DNA of 34,576 nt from an uncultured Lachnospiraceae bacterium. Lineage in GTDB: Bacteria > Bacillota > Clostridia > Lachnospirales > Lachnospiraceae. The notes under the pieces are model-generated. The model did no database searches, was not told where the DNA came from, and worked only from the letters and a program-made list of their open reading frames with translations. Numbering within the stretch: position 1 is the stretch's first letter; the number at the start of each line of letters is the position of its first letter. The stretch covers positions 1,935 to 36,510 of the forward strand of contig CAJTRU010000037.1 of the NCBI GenBank assembly GCA_910579085.1, given 5' to 3'. Position numbers and translations under genes: made by a program. This document shows, piece by piece, positions 32,089 through 34,576 of this stretch.

Positions 32089-33648
32089 ATGGGAATACTT
32101 ATCCGTGACATATTAGAAGAAAGTGCAAAGAAATTTGCAGATATTAAAGCTGTAAAGTGGCTGGAAAAGAAAGAAATCCATGAAAGAAGCTATAGTGAGC
32201 TTATGGAAAACGTAATAGCAGTAAGGAAAGGACTCCAGGCAGAAGGTTTTAATGGAAAACATATTTCCCTTATTGGGACAAGTTCTGTAGAATGGATAGA
32301 AAGCTACCTTGGAATAATCACAGGGAATACAGTTGCAGTACCACTTGATGCCGGGCTTCCAGAGGAAGACCTGGTTGACCTTGTAAACCGTTCGGATTCA
32401 GAAGCATTATTTTTAAGCCCTAAGAACCAGGCGCTTCTGGATGGGATTTTAGCTAACTGTCCTAAAATAAGGAAAGTCTGGATGCTCCAGGAAGAAAGTA
32501 CAGGGGTTTCTTCTGAAAAGACAGCGTCCCTGGCTGCTTTAAAGGCTGCTGCAGGCAAATGTGATAGTGATACAAGTATCCCGTCACCAGATGGTGTAGC
32601 AACAATTATTTTTACATCAGGTACAACAGGAAAGAGCAAGGGTGTAATGCTGACACAGAACAACCTGGCAACTAATGTTGTTTCTGTTGATTACACTACA
32701 GACCCTGGCAGTATATTACTTAGTGTTCTTCCAATACACCATGCATTTTGCCTGGTTATGGACTGGCTTAAGGGATTTTCACTGGGTACTACCATATGCA
32801 TTAATGATTCACTTCTTCATATGGTGAAAAATATGGGAATATTTAAGCCTGAAGTAATGCTTATGGTTCCTATGATGATAGAAACAATTTATAAAAGGCT
32901 TGCAAGTGCAGATGCTGCAATTCCTAAAAAAGTTTTAGCAGATAATGTATTTGGCGGCAACCTTAAAATTATCTTTACTGGCGGTGCACATCTTGACCCG
33001 TTCTATATTGGTGAGTTTGCGGAATACGGCGTAGAAGTCCTTGAGGGGTATGGCATGTCAGAGTGTTCACCAGTAATTAGTTCAAATACACCAGAAACCC
33101 ATAAGGCAGGCTCTATAGGGAAACCGCTTCCTAACGCCGAAATTAAGTTTGAAAATGGTGAAATCCTTGTAAAAGGCAGCAGTGTTATGAAGGGGTATTA
33201 CCAGATGCCAGAAGAAACTGCTGAAACATTAAAGGATGGATGGCTTCATACAGGTGATAAAGGTTATATGGATGAAGATGGTTTTATGTTTATTAATGGC
33301 CGTGTAAAGAACCTTATTATTCTTTCTAACGGTGAAAATATTTCACCAGAAGAAATTGAGAACAAGCTGGCACTTGATGCACTTGTTGGAGAAGTAATTG
33401 TAACGGGTGAGGACAACGGGCTTACAGCAAGGATTTATCCAGACCAGGATGTTGTTGCAGCAAAAGAGCTGGGTGAAGATGCAATAAAGACAGCATTACA
33501 GGCATTTTTAGACAATTATAATAAAAACCAGCCTACTTACCGCCAGATTACAGGACTTGTAGTAAGGAAAAATCCATTTATAAGAAGTTCGACAAAGAAA
33601 ATAAAAAGGCAGGAAGCCTTAATTGATGAACCGCTTCCTATGGCATAA
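32089..33648 (+). CDS. AMP-forming acyl/amino acid ligase (ANL superfamily)
   Basis: This 519-residue adenylating enzyme activates a carboxylic acid with ATP and loads it on the carrier or on CoA. Core motifs are present: the P-loop TSGTTGKSKG (176-185), YGMSECSP (about 321-328), GWLHTGDKGYMDEDGFMFING (about 385-405) and GRVKNLIILSNGENISPEEIE at the hinge. A C-terminal catalytic Lys lies in STKKIKRQ near 508. AGGAGG precedes ATG 32089. It lies directly behind the ACP gene, which supports ACP loading. The sequence resembles long-chain acyl-CoA synthetases as much as adenylation domains, so a fatty acid and an amino acid are both possible substrates. Confidence 0.9.
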   Translation: MGILIRDILEESAKKFADIKAVKWLEKKEIHERSYSELMENVIAVRKGLQAEGFNGKHISLIGTSSVEWIESYLGIITGNTVAVPLDAGLPEEDLVDLVNRSDSEALFLSPKNQALLDGILANCPKIRKVWMLQEESTGVSSEKTASLAALKAAAGKCDSDTSIPSPDGVATIIFTSGTTGKSKGVMLTQNNLATNVVSVDYTTDPGSILLSVLPIHHAFCLVMDWLKGFSLGTTICINDSLLHMVKNMGIFKPEVMLMVPMMIETIYKRLASADAAIPKKVLADNVFGGNLKIIFTGGAHLDPFYIGEFAEYGVEVLEGYGMSECSPVISSNTPETHKAGSIGKPLPNAEIKFENGEILVKGSSVMKGYYQMPEETAETLKDGWLHTGDKGYMDEDGFMFINGRVKNLIILSNGENISPEEIENKLALDALVGEVIVTGEDNGLTARIYPDQDVVAAKELGEDAIKTALQAFLDNYNKNQPTYRQITGLVVRKNPFIRSSTKKIKRQEALIDEPLPMA

Positions 33649-33673
33649 TAATAAATATTGTTAAAAATTAAAG

Positions 33674-33700
33674 TGCTCCCTTATAGTATGTAAGGGAGCA
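33674..33700 (-). terminator. Hairpin between ligase and tetR genes
   Basis: TGCTCCCTTA (33674-33683) and TAAGGGAGCA (33691-33700) form a perfect 10-bp stem with a 7-base loop. On the minus strand it is followed by CTTTAATTTTTAAC, so it should end the tetR transcript. The tetR stop codon (33681-33683) is inside the stem. Confidence 0.75.
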
Positions 33701-34256
33701 TTCCTGATATAAAAGCCCGTGTCAGTATATTGGCAATAGTTTCGGGCGGGACTTTGAAATTATCTTTTGCCCATTTGTGGAGCACACCAATTGTACTTCC
33801 TATAGTACAGGCAACCATATATGAAAGTTCTTCACTGTTATGGTGGGAAGGCTCATTATTCTGGGTCACTTCTTTTACATAATGGTGGAACATTGTTACA
33901 ACTTTTTCAAAAAATGCGTCTATCCTTGGGTCAGAAAGCAGGTTTGCCAGAAACGGGTTTGTCATAGTATATTCACATATAGTTAAATAATAGGATTTAC
34001 AGATATCCCAGTCATTCTTTGGGTGGAAAGTTTTCATAAGTGCAAATATATCATTAATAGTTTTGTCTTCAATTGCAGTAACAAGGTCAGGGATATTCTC
34101 ATAATGGTTATAAAATGTGCTTCGTACAATCCCAGCCCTTTTTATTACGTCTGAAACCGTTATTTTATCTAAGTCTTTTTCTTTCAGAACCAGAAAAAAT
34201 GCGTCATAAATAGCTTCATCAGCTACGTGGTATCTTTCGTCCTGTATTTCATTCAT
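33681..34256 (-). CDS. TetR family transcriptional regulator
   Basis: This 191-residue repressor-type regulator has an N-terminal helix-turn-helix, ITVSDVIKRAGIVRSTFYNHYENIPDLV (about 34-61), which is the standard TetR DNA-binding domain. The C-terminal helical domain (80-191) would bind a small ligand. AGGAGG lies 8 bases before ATG 34256. The gene converges on the ligase of the condensation/ACP/ligase cassette and is the only regulator near it, so it may control that cassette. The promoter is well defined (34309-34337), and a TATTC-CA-GAATA dyad (34292-34303) between promoter and gene could be an autoregulatory site. Confidence 0.9.
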   Translation of the reverse strand: MNEIQDERYHVADEAIYDAFFLVLKEKDLDKITVSDVIKRAGIVRSTFYNHYENIPDLVTAIEDKTINDIFALMKTFHPKNDWDICKSYYLTICEYTMTNPFLANLLSDPRIDAFFEKVVTMFHHYVKEVTQNNEPSHHNSEELSYMVACTIGSTIGVLHKWAKDNFKVPPETIANILTRAFISGMLPYIL

Positions 34257-34291
34257 TACATTATCCTCCTTTAATTCCTGGATTTGGTGTT

Positions 34292-34303
34292 TATTCCAGA
34301 ATA
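34292..34303. promoter_or_regulatory. Possible tetR autoregulatory dyad
   Basis: TATTC-CA-GAATA is a perfect inverted repeat 6 bases downstream of the tetR -10 box on the minus strand, at or near the transcription start. It is short, so chance occurrence in AT-rich DNA is possible. Confidence 0.3.
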
Positions 34304-34308
34304 TATCT

Positions 34309-34337
34309 ATTATAGTATATATGCTTTAGAAACGCAA
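34309..34337 (-). promoter_or_regulatory. Promoter of tetR
   Basis: On the minus strand TTGCGT (34337-34332) is followed after 17 bp by a consensus TATAAT (34314-34309). The start codon is about 50 bases downstream. Confidence 0.65.
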
Positions 34338-34353
34338 TAAAGCTGTATATAGG

Positions 34354-34576
34354 ATAATTTACAGTTATCTTTTGTTGGCGGACGGACGCAGGGTTTCTGG
34401 TGTTCCACTAAATTATTCCATTTCAGGGCACGCTTTCGCTACGAAACAATGTCATTAAGTTAAGGGAATTTGTTTGAAAATAGCATAATTACTGGATAGC
34501 TGTCAAATCCAAAGTGTCTTACATGAACAAAGCACGCTTTCGCTTGGACGAAGCACGCAATGGATGCATAAAGCCC
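34354..34576 (+). repeat. Palindromic element copy 6 (cut by the window end)
   Basis: The left end ATAATTTACAGTTAT (34354-34368) is followed by TTTTGTTGGCGGACGGACGC and TTTCTGGTGTTCCACTAAAT, matching the right arm of copy 5 in reverse complement. After CGCTACGAA the element is interrupted by about 90 bases that include AATGTCATTAAGTTAAGGG (34448-34466). The 13-mer GCACGCTTTCGCT occurs on both sides (34428-34440 and 34532-34544). The element resumes with GCATAAAGCCC at the window edge; its right half is outside. Confidence 0.8.

Noticed and set aside
30301..33648. dlt-type D-alanylation operon
   Set aside because: An AMP-ligase and a carrier protein are present, but no MBOAT (DltB) or DltD gene is here, and a condensation-domain protein takes their place.

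Overview
The window reads as chromosomal DNA of a low-GC gut-type Clostridia, most likely Lachnospiraceae. This rests on strong GGAGG ribosome sites, AT-rich spacers, a DUF5721-type protein (a family I associate with Lachnospiraceae), a bactofilin-pyrH-frr block and an L-lactate dehydrogenase. The assignment is inference from gene content; there is no rRNA in the window. I see no transposase, integrase, phage gene or CRISPR array.

Layout. 1-1.3 kb: a CPBP membrane protease, then a palindromic element. 1.37-7.6 kb: the NADPH glutamate synthase operon gltB-gltD, with a promoter and a terminator-like hairpin in the gltB leader. 7.8-8.0 kb: tRNA-Glu(CUC) with its own promoter and terminator. 8.1-9.4 kb: a palindromic element abutting the ribosome site of a DUF2806 gene. 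9.6-11.2 kb (-): an ABC-F ATPase. 11.5-14.8 kb: a PIG-V-like membrane glycosyltransferase and a GH13 debranching-enzyme homologue that has lost all three catalytic acids. 15.0-17.0 kb: a small cysteine-rich protein (-), a DUF5721 protein and L-lactate dehydrogenase. 17.4-20.4 kb: a GNAT acetyltransferase (-), then bactofilin, UMP kinase and ribosome recycling factor. 20.5-26.2 kb: a GT2 glycosyltransferase (-), a shortened 2H phosphoesterase (-), a MATE exporter (+) and an arylsulfotransferase-family protein (-). 26.6-30.1 kb: an orphan 93-aa protein, two back-to-back palindromic elements, an aldo/keto reductase, a MIF-like tautomerase and an alpha/beta hydrolase. 30.3-34.3 kb: a free-standing condensation-domain protein, an acyl carrier protein, an AMP-forming ligase and a convergent TetR regulator. 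Together these look like a minimal NRPS-like acyl-transfer cassette.

Two repeated structures stand out beyond the genes. The first is a family of six intergenic elements (about 5% of the window), each roughly 260-335 bp. They end in inverted copies of ATAATTTMCAGTTAT and fold as nested palindromes. The arms are conserved, and the tip sequence varies from copy to copy yet stays self-complementary. The second is a hairpin leader placed directly before the ribosome site of three unrelated genes (ABC-F, cysteine-rich protein, acyl carrier protein). It has the form TGYGCTGCCTG, a loop, then GCAGCRCAGAAA and the RBS, with one covarying base pair. These two, the GH13 pseudoenzyme and the condensation/ACP/ligase cassette are the main candidates for something not yet described. 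All calls come from reading the sequence without database searches.
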